DNA of 62,533 nucleotides from Gammaproteobacteria bacterium (GTDB lineage Bacteria; Pseudomonadota; Gammaproteobacteria; DSM-16500): NCBI GenBank assembly GCA_013288815.1, contig JABDBD010000012.1, positions 1 to 62,533 of the forward strand, read 5' to 3'. Shown piece by piece: positions 1 to 9,772 of this stretch (position 1 is its first letter; each line of letters starts with the position of its first letter). The notes under the pieces were generated by a model. It saw only the letters and a program-made list of their open reading frames with translations, ran no database searches and was not told where the DNA came from. The position numbers and the translations under genes were made by a program.

Positions 1-1775
1 TGTGATGTATCGCTACTACTAGATGCTGGTACTACACGTAAAATTGGAACCGTGGGCAACTGGCCTAAAAACATTTCTACAGTTGCAGCTTCCTTGCAAC
101 GGAACATAACTACTGTTCCGATATTTCCTGCTACTTGTCCTGCCTTGGCTGCTGATTTTAATCGTGCTTCAACATCTGACCAAGTTTGTGTATAGGCTGT
201 TACAGTAAAACCCGCGCCGCGTGACTTATTTAAAAGAGGGATAAACTCATCACCAATAATTTCATTAAATTCATCTGAATGTAAGCAAATGCGGGGTAAT
301 GGTTGCTCCTCTCCTGTATTGTAATATCCACTCTCTATGCCATGTTTATATAGCCTGCCCGCAATTGATACGAGATCAGAAAACATAGCGTTACCTACCG
401 CTGCAGCAACAACAGGGTCTGTTAATGTATCAAGACCGACATAAACAATTTGATTATTTCGGATGACTTGTAACCAATCTAAGATAGGGCGTTCATCATT
501 GATGTCGCTGTAATCCGGTGATAAGAGTTCAGCCGATTTTCCCGTTGTTAGCTTTTTCAAAAGTGGGCCAAGAGCCGCTGTAATTTTGCTGAAATATTCG
601 CTGTCGTACCGGCATGCATTGTGTAGATCGTCAAAAATAGGATTTTTAATTAAATCTTGTTGTTTGACATACGCCACCAGTCCAACAAGTCGTTTATCAG
701 GCGTATCACACGTATTTTTTTTATTGTAGTCTAGAATCCATGATTCAAATTTTGGATCAACTTGTGGCAACCAGTATTCTAGGTAGCGCTCAAGTAATAA
801 ATCCATTTTCGTAATGTAAAATTTTACTTTTTGGTAATCTGGTTTTTCTCCCATAGCAACTAATGCCATGGCAATCGAATTGATAAACTGCCAGCCAAAT
901 TCTTTAAATGCAGCGGCTTCCCCCGAACTCGGTAATTGATTTGATATACGATTTGCCACTTCGGTCACGCGAGTAAAACTACCGATTGGATTATAACGAC
1001 ATGATTGGTTAGGAAAGCCTAAATTAAAAATTAGTAAATCATTTTCTCGTCCAGCAAGTTTAGCCTCAATATAAATTCGACGTAATAAATCAGCATCACC
1101 TTTTGGATCAAGTACAATAACGACATCTCCACGTCGAATATCTTGGCTAATGACCAATTCAGCAAAACGAGTTTTTCCGACACCTGGTAGTCCCAATACC
1201 AATAAATGACTTGCACGCTCAATTAGATCAATTTCAATATCTTGTTCGGTATCGGAAACACCGTGAATACAAGGTTCACCGCCGATTTTAGGATAGGGGC
1301 GAAATGGATTGAGCCAATGATCTTTTTTAAATAGTTTTGCGAGATGGTTTAAATACGGCTTATTTTTCCACAGAGATTCTTTTTCTTTTGTCCAGCTTTT
1401 TAAAGATGATGGATATTTAAAATGTAAATTATAATCTAAATCAAGATCACGTAGTCGCTGTGTATGTTGTGCTGTCCATAGAAAACCTTTTCCTAAAAAT
1501 AATTTATCATCAAGGACAGGTAATTCTGCTGAAGTCATTGTATACGTTGGCATGCGCTTTAAATTACGTTGGTAATGCCAAACGCGGAATCCCTGTTTGA
1601 ATCTATAACAGCCAAATAGGAACAATGTACAGGCCAACCCATACGATAAATTATCTGAAAGCATAAATAGGGCAGGAAAGGTCACAAATAACAGTGCTGC
1701 TACAAAGGCTGCCATGGTGCTAATCCATTCTACTGGCGGTCTCAGTAATCCCTCTAAGGGTGTTTGCATGCTCAT
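1..1775 (-). CDS. traD: Type IV coupling protein TraD (GI-type ICE), C-terminus beyond window
   Basis: This is the hexameric inner-membrane ATPase that links the relaxosome to the conjugative secretion channel. About 591 codons are open to the left edge with no stop, so only the C-terminal end is missing. The N-terminus has two hydrophobic segments (about residues 18-55). A Walker A motif GLPGVGKT lies near residue 195, followed by VIVLDPKGD, which is typical of TraD/VirD4 proteins, and an acidic HSDEFNE Walker B-like motif near residue 505. The ATG at 1775 is preceded by AGGAGG at ideal spacing, inside the end of the neighbouring membrane gene, whose stop codon is one base away. In most related elements traD precedes the DUF4400/RAQPRD genes; here it follows the TraG-type gene. 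The relaxase is presumably further left. Confidence 0.9.
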   Translation of the reverse strand, partial: MSMQTPLEGLLRPPVEWISTMAAFVAALLFVTFPALFMLSDNLSYGLACTLFLFGCYRFKQGFRVWHYQRNLKRMPTYTMTSAELPVLDDKLFLGKGFLWTAQHTQRLRDLDLDYNLHFKYPSSLKSWTKEKESLWKNKPYLNHLAKLFKKDHWLNPFRPYPKIGGEPCIHGVSDTEQDIEIDLIERASHLLVLGLPGVGKTRFAELVISQDIRRGDVVIVLDPKGDADLLRRIYIEAKLAGRENDLLIFNLGFPNQSCRYNPIGSFTRVTEVANRISNQLPSSGEAAAFKEFGWQFINSIAMALVAMGEKPDYQKVKFYITKMDLLLERYLEYWLPQVDPKFESWILDYNKKNTCDTPDKRLVGLVAYVKQQDLIKNPIFDDLHNACRYDSEYFSKITAALGPLLKKLTTGKSAELLSPDYSDINDERPILDWLQVIRNNQIVYVGLDTLTDPVVAAAVGNAMFSDLVSIAGRLYKHGIESGYYNTGEEQPLPRICLHSDEFNEIIGDEFIPLLNKSRGAGFTVTAYTQTWSDVEARLKSAAKAGQVAGNIGTVVMFRCKEAATVEMFLGQLPTVPILRVVPASSSSDTS

Positions 1776-1776
1776 G

Positions 1777-2166
1777 TTACGGTCCTCCTAGCAAGTGAAT
1801 AGCCTTTACAATTAAGTTTTCACATACTAGTAATTCAACAATGATTAACCATGTGCCAACTCGCCATGTTTCTTTACGCCATTGTGAAATTTGCTCTGGT
1901 GATGCTCCAAAACACCGCCCCAATGTAAGAGCAAAATATGGCCAAATTAAGATCAAGGAAAAAAGTATTCCCCATCGAAATATGAAATAGGCACTTTGGT
2001 GATGGCTTATCGACTTTGTGATAGAATCTAATAATGCTGGATAATATATATTCACTAATGCACATGAGATTCCTATGATTAACAGTGGTACTGTTAATCG
2101 TAATAAGCTTCGTGTTCCAGCCAAGAATCGACTAGATATTTTACTGACCACCATGAGCCACCTCAT
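1777..2166 (-). CDS. Small three-helix membrane protein of the conjugation operon
   Basis: A 129-residue protein I do not recognise as a named family. It shows three hydrophobic segments (about residues 22-44, 58-82 and 103-126) separated by short charged loops, and no catalytic motif. It sits immediately before traD, with one base between its stop and the traD ATG, so the two are almost certainly cotranscribed and translationally coupled. By position it may help insert or anchor TraD, but that is inference. The start ATG at 2166 lies just after a short gap that holds a small gene on the other strand. Confidence 0.6.
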   Translation of the reverse strand: MRWLMVVSKISSRFLAGTRSLLRLTVPLLIIGISCALVNIYYPALLDSITKSISHHQSAYFIFRWGILFSLILIWPYFALTLGRCFGASPEQISQWRKETWRVGTWLIIVELLVCENLIVKAIHLLGGP

Positions 2167-2179
2167 TAAAGATTAGATT

Positions 2180-2374
2180 ATGAAAAAAACGTTACTACTA
2201 AAGATCGGGAAAATAGGGTTGAAAACCGGAGTTAAAACACTCAAGTTTTCTTATAAAATTGCTTTGGCTGTTTTTTTGGGTGATGCAGGAAGTAAAAGAA
2301 AAAATAATTTTAGAAAATGGCAAGACGATTATGATGAATATGCAAAATCCATCACGCATCACGAGCCATTCTGA
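2180..2374 (+). CDS. Small basic hypothetical protein, opposite strand to the conjugation operon
   Basis: A 64-codon reading frame fills the gap between the traG-like stop (2385) and the start of the next conjugation gene (2166), on the opposite strand. The product is rich in lysine at the N-terminus, has a short hydrophobic stretch (about residues 24-36) and a charged C-terminus. Related ICEs often carry a small DUF3742-type gene near this spot, but I cannot show that this is one. The ribosome site is weak, with only an A-rich stretch before the ATG. It may be a real small gene or a chance frame. Confidence 0.35.
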   Translation: MKKTLLLKIGKIGLKTGVKTLKFSYKIALAVFLGDAGSKRKNNFRKWQDDYDEYAKSITHHEPF

Positions 2375-2384
2375 TATGTTTACT

Positions 2385-3881
2385 TCATAGTAAAGCTGCT
2401 TTACCTGCTGTGGTTGCAGCGCTTTTAACAGCTTCTGAACCCTTATTTGCTGCACGTTCACCCATCTTATTAATTCCCATTGAGAACCCACTGACAATAT
2501 CACCGATAGCCACGCCCATTGCTCCCATAAAAATAAACCAAAATAGTGGGGAAAAAATGACGAGTGATGCAATAATCATATCAGTCAATGTTGCCCCCGC
2601 ACTTTGCTTGGCAAACCAACCAGAATACAGTGCTTGCATTAATGCATTATCAGTCCAGCTGACTAGATGCCAAATGAATCCCCAGAAAATGACTGAGAAA
2701 ATAAGCATAGCGCCCGTCACAAAAGTGCTGGCTCGATAGCTACTAAAAACCAGTGCAAATGGGAGAAAGACATAGATCATTAATAGCAACAATGCTTGCA
2801 TAATAGGAGCTGCCTGACTTGCTGCATATAGCTTTGGATATTCTTCCATTTGATGAAACCAAATGCCAAGTGCAGAAACGATATGTGAATAACCGCTATC
2901 TCCAATTGTTGTATTAGCATTATCAAATCCATTTGCGTTGTTAGTAACAATTCGTTTCACAACATCATCATGTGTTTTTACATCATTTAAATAATTTTTA
3001 AATTCATCAGAAAATGATTTAGGTAGCACTTGATATAAACGATTTTTCAATCCGTATTGACTGTCGTTCCACCATTCATCGCAGGATGGTGTTCCGTATG
3101 CCGGTGGATTTTTTTGATTAACGTCTGCATTAATATCTTGGCTTGCTTCATAAGGAAATCCTGGTATAGGACGAGCAGATTTTAATGTTTTATAATACGT
3201 GTCACTGAAGCCGTGTGAACCTAGCCATTCAGTATCTTCAGCGCCATATTCTTTAACATTCGTCTCAACTCGATCAAGATTCACTGAATTATTAGCTTGC
3301 TTATCTTGGTTGAACTGAGTGCGTGCTGGCATATAACACATTGTTTCAAAATCCTGTATTTCCTGCTTGACTTCAGGATCAGAAATTTGTGCCATATCGA
3401 CTTGTGTTACCATCTTTCTTAAGTTGGGGACACAGCCTATCATCGTGTTTGCCGCATTAGTCATTCCTTCTGAAACAGAAATGACTGCATACCACCAGAT
3501 TGGAACCGTCACATTATCTTCGGGTACTGAAAATGCTTTGTCGTAAGTTGTTCCTGTATCACCAGGATGATATGTTTGGCCTTGATCAGATCCACAAACA
3601 GGAGAATACGATATTGCATGTGCATTTAGTGGAACGCAGGGTGAGACTGCAAGTAAAATGAGTAACAGCGTCACGATGAGATTAACTTCCATAGTGCGCA
3701 AAGAAATTTTGCCTGTGTCGCGATGTGCAATATATGATTGCGTTACATTACGTAAAATCATGCCAATAAAAGGGAGAAAGGCAACGCCAGTTTGCGTTAA
3801 GAGGCTCCATAGTTTGTCATACAAATCCCACCCCATTAACATCGTATAAAGTTCTGGAAAAGATTGCACACCGATGCTCAT
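2385..3881 (-). CDS. traG: TraG N-terminal-like mating-pair protein (PFL_4713-type)
   Basis: A 498-residue polytopic membrane protein resembling the TraG N-terminal domain found in GI-type conjugation systems, which takes part in mating-pair formation or stabilisation. Hydrophobic segments occur near residues 25-50 and 65-90 and in a cluster at about 360-470. A long soluble, cysteine-containing loop (about 95-340) lies between them and probably faces the periplasm. The C-terminus is alanine- and lysine-rich, predicted cytoplasmic. The gene is separated from the rest of the operon by the deaminase gene and a terminator-like hairpin. It may therefore depend on read-through or on its own promoter near 3900-4000, which I could not define. 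Confidence 0.8.
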   Translation of the reverse strand: MSIGVQSFPELYTMLMGWDLYDKLWSLLTQTGVAFLPFIGMILRNVTQSYIAHRDTGKISLRTMEVNLIVTLLLILLAVSPCVPLNAHAISYSPVCGSDQGQTYHPGDTGTTYDKAFSVPEDNVTVPIWWYAVISVSEGMTNAANTMIGCVPNLRKMVTQVDMAQISDPEVKQEIQDFETMCYMPARTQFNQDKQANNSVNLDRVETNVKEYGAEDTEWLGSHGFSDTYYKTLKSARPIPGFPYEASQDINADVNQKNPPAYGTPSCDEWWNDSQYGLKNRLYQVLPKSFSDEFKNYLNDVKTHDDVVKRIVTNNANGFDNANTTIGDSGYSHIVSALGIWFHQMEEYPKLYAASQAAPIMQALLLLMIYVFLPFALVFSSYRASTFVTGAMLIFSVIFWGFIWHLVSWTDNALMQALYSGWFAKQSAGATLTDMIIASLVIFSPLFWFIFMGAMGVAIGDIVSGFSMGINKMGERAANKGSEAVKSAATTAGKAALL

Positions 3882-3897
3882 TTAAAATTCTCCAGAC

Positions 3898-3924
3898 AAA
3901 AAAAAGCCTTCACTGAGGAAGGCT
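3898..3924 (-). terminator. Intrinsic terminator after the deaminase gene
   Basis: A 7-bp perfect stem (AGCCTTC/GAAGGCT) with a 6-nt loop is followed on the minus strand by seven or more T residues. It lies about 95 bp after the deaminase stop and just before the traG-like gene, so it should end or reduce transcription within the conjugation operon. Confidence 0.75.
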
Positions 3925-4017
3925 ACTAATAAAACCACAACTTATTATGAGATAGATTCAAGTTTTAAATAAAAATACTGCGATTATAGATATTGAGCAC
4001 TATGATTAAAGTGCGAA

Positions 4018-4641
4018 TCAACGATTTTTCATTACGTCGATTGTGCCGCCAAGCTTATCAATCAGTTGTTGAACTGTAAAAGCGACTATTTTAGAACTAA
4101 TCTCTTTTAAGGTTACATGACATACGGCTTCTTGAATTACTTGTTGCTCCATTAAATTTGCTAACGTAAAAGGAATATGAGAATTATTGATTACTCCTCC
4201 ATGAAGATCTTTGGCGACAAAATATAAATGTCCAATACGTGAAAATATTGTGCGCCCAAGACACATCATGCAAGGTTCTAAAGAAGTATACAGTGTGTAA
4301 TTAATTGGGGGTTCATCACTTTTGCGCAAATTTTCCAAAGCATTTAAAACGGTCATTTCTGCATGTAGGTCACTGCGAAAATAAGGATTAAAAACTTGAT
4401 TGTGACCCTCTACAATAATCTCGTCATTCGGATCAACAATTATTGCGCCTACTCCAAAGGTCTTTATGCTGGACGCAATTAAGGCTTGAATGACACTTAA
4501 CCATGAGAACATGTCATGCTTCGACGATAAACTGTCTACCAATTTAATTAGGTCTGTTTTGCAAGACTCCATTTTACTCGGTAGTGGCGGCAGACTATCA
4601 AGCCATTGAAGACCTTTGGTAGTTATTTTTTTCATTGACAA
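4018..4641 (-). CDS. Zinc-dependent nucleoside/CMP-type deaminase
   Basis: A 207-residue protein of the cytidine/deoxycytidylate deaminase fold. The HAE motif (in HAEMTVLNAL, about residues 90-100) and the PCMMC motif about 32 residues later supply the zinc ligands and catalytic glutamate. The spacing resembles guanine or tRNA-adenosine deaminases, but substrate cannot be read from sequence. An N-terminal extension of about 45 residues precedes the catalytic core. No homologue is a usual part of GI-type conjugation operons, so this is cargo inserted between two transfer genes, with its own terminator downstream. Possible roles are nucleotide salvage, base modification or phage defence by nucleotide depletion. 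Confidence 0.8.
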   Translation of the reverse strand: MSMKKITTKGLQWLDSLPPLPSKMESCKTDLIKLVDSLSSKHDMFSWLSVIQALIASSIKTFGVGAIIVDPNDEIIVEGHNQVFNPYFRSDLHAEMTVLNALENLRKSDEPPINYTLYTSLEPCMMCLGRTIFSRIGHLYFVAKDLHGGVINNSHIPFTLANLMEQQVIQEAVCHVTLKEISSKIVAFTVQQLIDKLGGTIDVMKNR

Positions 4642-4689
4642 TTACTCTCATTAAAAGCAAATACTAGCACATAGGCTCAATTTAACATA

Positions 4690-6105
4690 TTAGTGAGATG
4701 AGCCTTGTGTAGAAATTGCCCCATTTTCCATTAGCGGTGCTGAAGATGAAGCTGGTGCTATACGCATTGCATCTTGTTGCTGTTGATTACCAAATTTAAG
4801 CGTTTCTGAAAGCGTATCCGACATGGTTTGTCTTCGTACCTGACTTTCAAATGCAAGAGAGCGAATATCATTATCTAAATTGCTAATCGCTCGGCCAATA
4901 ATTACTTGTGCAGGATGATTAGACGCGATTATGGGTACTTGTGAGCCTGTCGATAAGATATTTTTGGCAATAAATGCTTTATCTATCACACGCTGAACAG
5001 CTACTTCTTGTGCCAATTTGTTAATGATAATTTTTTGCTGTGTGATATCCATTCCGCGAATAGATGCGATTACATCTGGGCTAACCGCAATTCCGTCAGC
5101 AGATACTTTTGTGAGAGTATCTTTATTAATCGCAGTATTGCCTGTGACGAGATTTCCAAGATCATCTCGAATCGTGTCGCTACAATCGTTTTTATTTGCT
5201 TGACATGAAGTTACCCATGGCAACAAACCATGCCCGACTAAACTACCTTGTTGTTTTTTACAGCTATCATCATTACAAGTTGTAATGACTTGATCACCTA
5301 GCACATTCGTTACCCACTCGCTAGCCGTTTTAGGATTTGGAAAAAATTGTTTTAGTGTGCTATTCGATGCATCATCAGGTGCATCCGCATCACTATTTAA
5401 ATCTCGATTCAATAAAGCGTTGTAACCAGATTTAACGGTATCAGCAATCACATAAATTGGAGGTTGTGATTTACCACCAGCATGCACACTTGCGTCAGTA
5501 TCCGTTTTACCTTGCACCCAAGGAACGCCGTTATCGCCGCTATGGTTATCAATATCTTTTTTAGAATGATTAATATCTTCATTTCCAGATGACACTAATG
5601 TTAAGTGTTTTTTCCATTGATCATTTACAGAAATGGTACCCCAATCTTGATAGGGGTTTTGACCTTTAGCAATTTGGTCTTTGACAGCTTCACAAGATTT
5701 TGTGGAAATATCTAATTGCTTATGTGCGGATAATAAAGTGTTATTCAATAAATTATAGGCGGTTGGATTTGCTTGGGCTAACAAGTACATCGGTAATTGA
5801 ATTAAACTACCTGTTGCACTGGCTATAATATTTTGTTCTAAGTTGTCAGCGCTTTCTTTGAGATCATTAATGCTATTTGCAATTGATAGTGCTGGATTAA
5901 AAGCGCCACAGCTATACCCTATACCCAAATTGGTATTGGCATTTAAAACTGTAGTGTGTGTGCTCGAAACAGGTGGCATCGCGAAATCATTTCCGCCACC
6001 AATTTTATAATAAAGCCGATTATTGCCATGTCCGATTGGAATAATATTGGAAGCATATGCTGTAACACTTGATGCTATCAGTAAAACAAATAATAATTTT
6101 TTCAT
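4690..6105 (-). CDS. ICE conjugation protein, TIGR03755/PFL_4711-like (exported)
   Basis: A 471-residue exported protein with a clean signal peptide (about residues 1-19, ending AYAS). It occupies the position of the PFL_4711 family gene between the TraU-like and TraG-like genes in GI-type conjugation operons. The mature protein has several cysteines, including a CxxxxC-type pair near the middle, suggesting disulphide bonds in the periplasm. The C-terminal third is polar and helical, ending in a serine-rich tail. Its ATG directly abuts the stop codon of the preceding TraU-like gene, giving strong translational coupling. Its exact role in mating-pair formation is unknown. Confidence 0.8.
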   Translation of the reverse strand: MKKLLFVLLIASSVTAYASNIIPIGHGNNRLYYKIGGGNDFAMPPVSSTHTTVLNANTNLGIGYSCGAFNPALSIANSINDLKESADNLEQNIIASATGSLIQLPMYLLAQANPTAYNLLNNTLLSAHKQLDISTKSCEAVKDQIAKGQNPYQDWGTISVNDQWKKHLTLVSSGNEDINHSKKDIDNHSGDNGVPWVQGKTDTDASVHAGGKSQPPIYVIADTVKSGYNALLNRDLNSDADAPDDASNSTLKQFFPNPKTASEWVTNVLGDQVITTCNDDSCKKQQGSLVGHGLLPWVTSCQANKNDCSDTIRDDLGNLVTGNTAINKDTLTKVSADGIAVSPDVIASIRGMDITQQKIIINKLAQEVAVQRVIDKAFIAKNILSTGSQVPIIASNHPAQVIIGRAISNLDNDIRSLAFESQVRRQTMSDTLSETLKFGNQQQQDAMRIAPASSSAPLMENGAISTQGSSH

Positions 6106-7059
6106 TTAAACTCTCCCCAGATATTGTCCATCTCCGTCTGCACATCCTTCATAATGACGCCATACCACCCAGACATATGCACCTTCTGGATTCAGCATGT
6201 GTGAGCTATACGAATCGTTGCTACCTAAGATATGACAATCGTTTTGTGTAATCGGATAAATCATTTGAAAATAAGTTTCTTTGCTGTTTTCTTGAATAGG
6301 TGAAGCAGAACAATGTTGTCCGCAAGCAGTAGAAAGATTTTGATATATATGTCCATACTCACTATGGCGCGTAACTAAGTCTGCAGCGCGTTCTGCGATG
6401 ACAGCCGATGCTTGTGCATCATTTTCCCCAATGACTTTACCTTCATGAGGATAAACACCACCCCAGTTCATTAACCCAGTACCTACGTGATGCACTATAT
6501 TTAAACCTAGCGCCATGCCTTCCTCTGGCAATGCGGCTGGTGGCAGTCCACGCCACAGCACACTATCTGTCATTGATTGAAAATAAGGTTTCCAGGATGT
6601 TGATGTGGTTGGTAATAATCCATGTTGCGGAATCATCATCAAAGCTGGGTTGCCAATCACATCTGCTTCTTTAAAAACTACTGCTTGTTCATGGCTATCA
6701 AGCAAGCTATGACTGCCGCTACCCACATCGAAACCCGTGAAACCTTGAATAATTTCTTTCTGGATTGGTTGACCTATGCTATCTACAATTTTATTGATCT
6801 CAAGCCACGGATTGTCATAAGGTTTGGTGAACACACTAACGACGAGATCAGGTAAATAATGGCTGAGCACGGGTGTCGTGTTGACTTCGCCCCATTCAGA
6901 TATCCACATACAATAATGAATTGGAATTTGATAGTGTAAACAGTTTGGCAATGCAGTCATGGTGTCGCTGATAATCGTTCCAGAGTGGATTGACTCGCTA
7001 CTTGCTTGAGCTGATATTGAGATAATCAAGCTCAAGCTAAGCAACAGTCTTTTAATCAT
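6106..7059 (-). CDS. TraU-like mating-pair protein (TIGR03756/PFL_4710-like)
   Basis: A 317-residue exported protein with a signal peptide (about residues 1-20). It is cysteine-rich, with an early CLHYQIPIHYC stretch, a central WGGVYPHEG segment and late cysteines, matching the pattern of TraU-like proteins in GI-type systems. It probably acts in the periplasm or outer membrane in pilus assembly and mating-pair formation. It starts 8 bp inside the end of traC and ends directly before the next gene, so it is tightly coupled to both. A TIGR03757-type (thioredoxin-like PFL_4709) gene is usual at this junction and is absent here. Confidence 0.82.
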   Translation of the reverse strand: MIKRLLLSLSLIISISAQASSESIHSGTIISDTMTALPNCLHYQIPIHYCMWISEWGEVNTTPVLSHYLPDLVVSVFTKPYDNPWLEINKIVDSIGQPIQKEIIQGFTGFDVGSGSHSLLDSHEQAVVFKEADVIGNPALMMIPQHGLLPTTSTSWKPYFQSMTDSVLWRGLPPAALPEEGMALGLNIVHHVGTGLMNWGGVYPHEGKVIGENDAQASAVIAERAADLVTRHSEYGHIYQNLSTACGQHCSASPIQENSKETYFQMIYPITQNDCHILGSNDSYSSHMLNPEGAYVWVVWRHYEGCADGDGQYLGRV

Positions 7060-9763
7060 CGTGATAACTCCTATGTTTGTGTTTCATCATGTCGCGTGCA
7101 ATCATTTTTACAGCATCAATTTCAGAACACTGATGTTTCTGCATTAAACGTAGCCGATGATTTTTTTCATCTTGTTCTGTCGCGGCAAGGCAAAGATAAA
7201 TTCTGGGTGGTGTATTGCGAAATAGCGCATTGAGTAGCGTGCTGAATATGACACCCTCACTATATTTACCTGGTTCCTTGCGTGTTGATAGAAGTAGAAA
7301 ACGTTGCTCTAGACTTAGCACCTTGAAACTTTCTATTTCATCAATCTCAGTCGGAGGGACATGTAAACAAATCCAATGTTCTAACTGCGCTAGCATTCGC
7401 CGCGCACCATCTGGAAAATCCTTCATATTTTGTGTTGCTACACCTAGCCACAAACCTAATTTTCGCCCAGTTTTTGCCACGCGCGTTTGTATATTGGCAA
7501 GTAGAGGAATAGACGTAAAAATATGGTTTTCATCGATGATGGTGTAAATGGCTCGGTCACTATTTTGGTTTGCTTCTGCCAAAGTTTGGATATGGTTTAG
7601 GCAACCAGAAAATGCAATAGAGCGATGCGCTTCATAGCCTTCTCTAGCAAATAAACCAAAATCAACAATCGTAAGATCAGCCTCTATCCAAGGATTACCA
7701 CGGCTATTAAAAAACTGGCTTGCCATGGGGTCTTTGGTGAAGTAGCGCATACTATCTGCCATTTCACGAGAGCGACGAATTTTTTCTGAATCACGTTGTT
7801 GATCGAGTGTCATTGTCAATCGTTCAAAGGCATCCACAATATCCTCAGCTACCATTTGATTGCGTTCTTGATCACGAACAAAGTAAGCCGCATCAATAAT
7901 GGCATCCATAATCAGCATGCGATCGCTGCGTCTGATAGCCTCTTCCTCGCGTTTCTCACCACCTGTAATCATGATCAGTGCAGATAGCACCATATCACCG
8001 AGAATATCTCTATCTTCATCTTCAGAAGAGGAGCTAACCAATTTCTCGCAGGTTTCTTGCAAATACTGTTCTCGTTTTTGAGTTTGAATGGCTTCAAGCT
8101 GATCTATGACACGTAGTCCATCTGCAAAAGGATTTAGAGACACAGGATTCTTAGGGTCAATTTTAATTTTATTGACCTTTAATCCTAATGACTTGCAGTA
8201 CTCCCCTAACAAATCAAAAGACCCACCGACATCAATGATAAACATCTTTGGAAAGTGTCGCGCCAAAAGATACATGATGATAAAGCACAGTAGATTCGAT
8301 TTACCTGTACCGCTTTCTCCTAACAATAAAAAATGGGCATTTTTGGTTTTATCTTGCATGAAATCATAAAACCAAGGCTCACCACCGCGATTAAAGCAAA
8401 CTAATCCTGGGTGAGTAGTGCCACGACTACGACCATAAAATGGCAACAATTTTGCAATATCTGTTAACAAAAAATAGCGTGATCGATACGAATTTAATTT
8501 ATCAAAATGAAAGTCATAGCACATTGGCAAATAGCGTAAATAGGCATCGATAGGAAATAATTCATCATCCGTAATTACTTTAAAGCCATTGCTGTTTAAT
8601 AGCACTTCCGCATGCGCTTCTTTCGCTTGTAAATTTTCTATGGATTCGCCACAAAGATAGACGCTCATCACCACCGGCAATAATAAGTCCCCATCTGCTA
8701 TGGATTTTTCAGCTATAGAAATTTCCTCTTTGACTTTTAAAGCTTGTGCATGATTACCTACAGCAGATCCATGAATTGTTTTTAGATGTAGATCAACTTC
8801 GCTAGGTGCTTGCATAACAACAGTGATGACAAATACACTCGATTCAGGGAGGTGATCAATTAAATTAAAAACTTTATCATCGGTACTACGTTTACGCTCA
8901 GAAGAGATGTGGCCAATCTCCGGTGTTGTGGTCATGCTTTGTATGGTAATAACTTTATGTGGCATACCATCAAAAAACCAACCCTCATTAAAGGATTCAG
9001 GCGCACTAAAAAACATTTGTTCGGCTAAATCAAAACCTATCGATTTATTATTCTCACCTACATAATTAATTTGATCGACTAATGCATTTTTTGGATTAAA
9101 CCATTTAACCATCCATTCATAAAATTCCTTTCCTTGCATGCGCTTAATACGTAAACCACAAGCGCGTAATTGATCGCAAAACTTTCGTGCCACACGTAAT
9201 ATTTCGTCAATATTAGACTGGCGTTTGGTATTGTCGGATGACTTGGTGCTCTTGCGTCGGTACAAGACGGCATGTACATGCAATATGCCACCCCTGAAAT
9301 TAAGATTTGTCACTTGCGAATCATGAAAAATCCCATCTGGTTGGCTGACATATTCGAGATGCTCTTTCATGTTTTTCAAAAAATCTTGGGTTACTAATGT
9401 TGCTTTTCTTTTTTCGGGGAAGCTGTCTTCAATTTCTTGATAAGCTTGGGACAAATCAGATTGTTTTTTAGCATAAACTTGCAAAATCCATGGATTGCCT
9501 TTTTCGCATGGTATTGAATTTTTGATTGCTTCGCCAATTGCTGATGCAATTTCCTCTAACATTACTGCTGGTCTAGCTTCGCAAGGTATGGGAGTAATCT
9601 TAAAACAAACACCTAAGCTTTCGTTGTCTTCTAGCATAAAGCATTTGAATTTCTCGTTAAAATCACACCAAGGTAATTTCTCAATAAATGATGGAAGAGA
9701 TTGATAGGAGTCCGCTATTTCTTTTCGTGAAATATACGATTTTTTACAGTTATTTTTTAACAT
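7052..9763 (-). CDS. traC: Conjugative transfer ATPase TraC (VirB4-like, PFL_4706 type)
   Basis: A 903-residue cytoplasmic ATPase that powers pilus assembly. The N-terminal half is the TraC/VirB4 region. Walker A GESGTGKS lies near residue 480 and a Walker B-type IIDENH near residue 745, followed by a VATQN motif. The length matches the family's usual 850-950 residues and I see no interruption. It lies between the outer-membrane lipoprotein gene (9 bp upstream) and the TraU-like gene (8 bp overlap), within one continuous minus-strand operon. Confidence 0.92.
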   Translation of the reverse strand: MLKNNCKKSYISRKEIADSYQSLPSFIEKLPWCDFNEKFKCFMLEDNESLGVCFKITPIPCEARPAVMLEEIASAIGEAIKNSIPCEKGNPWILQVYAKKQSDLSQAYQEIEDSFPEKRKATLVTQDFLKNMKEHLEYVSQPDGIFHDSQVTNLNFRGGILHVHAVLYRRKSTKSSDNTKRQSNIDEILRVARKFCDQLRACGLRIKRMQGKEFYEWMVKWFNPKNALVDQINYVGENNKSIGFDLAEQMFFSAPESFNEGWFFDGMPHKVITIQSMTTTPEIGHISSERKRSTDDKVFNLIDHLPESSVFVITVVMQAPSEVDLHLKTIHGSAVGNHAQALKVKEEISIAEKSIADGDLLLPVVMSVYLCGESIENLQAKEAHAEVLLNSNGFKVITDDELFPIDAYLRYLPMCYDFHFDKLNSYRSRYFLLTDIAKLLPFYGRSRGTTHPGLVCFNRGGEPWFYDFMQDKTKNAHFLLLGESGTGKSNLLCFIIMYLLARHFPKMFIIDVGGSFDLLGEYCKSLGLKVNKIKIDPKNPVSLNPFADGLRVIDQLEAIQTQKREQYLQETCEKLVSSSSEDEDRDILGDMVLSALIMITGGEKREEEAIRRSDRMLIMDAIIDAAYFVRDQERNQMVAEDIVDAFERLTMTLDQQRDSEKIRRSREMADSMRYFTKDPMASQFFNSRGNPWIEADLTIVDFGLFAREGYEAHRSIAFSGCLNHIQTLAEANQNSDRAIYTIIDENHIFTSIPLLANIQTRVAKTGRKLGLWLGVATQNMKDFPDGARRMLAQLEHWICLHVPPTEIDEIESFKVLSLEQRFLLLSTRKEPGKYSEGVIFSTLLNALFRNTPPRIYLCLAATEQDEKNHRLRLMQKHQCSEIDAVKMIARDMMKHKHRSYHDD

Positions 9764-9772
9764 AGAAATCCC

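Noticed and set aside
2198-2572. Minus-strand frame of 124 codons overlapping the traG-like gene end
   Set aside because: It overlaps a well-supported conjugation gene in another frame and its product is not convincing.
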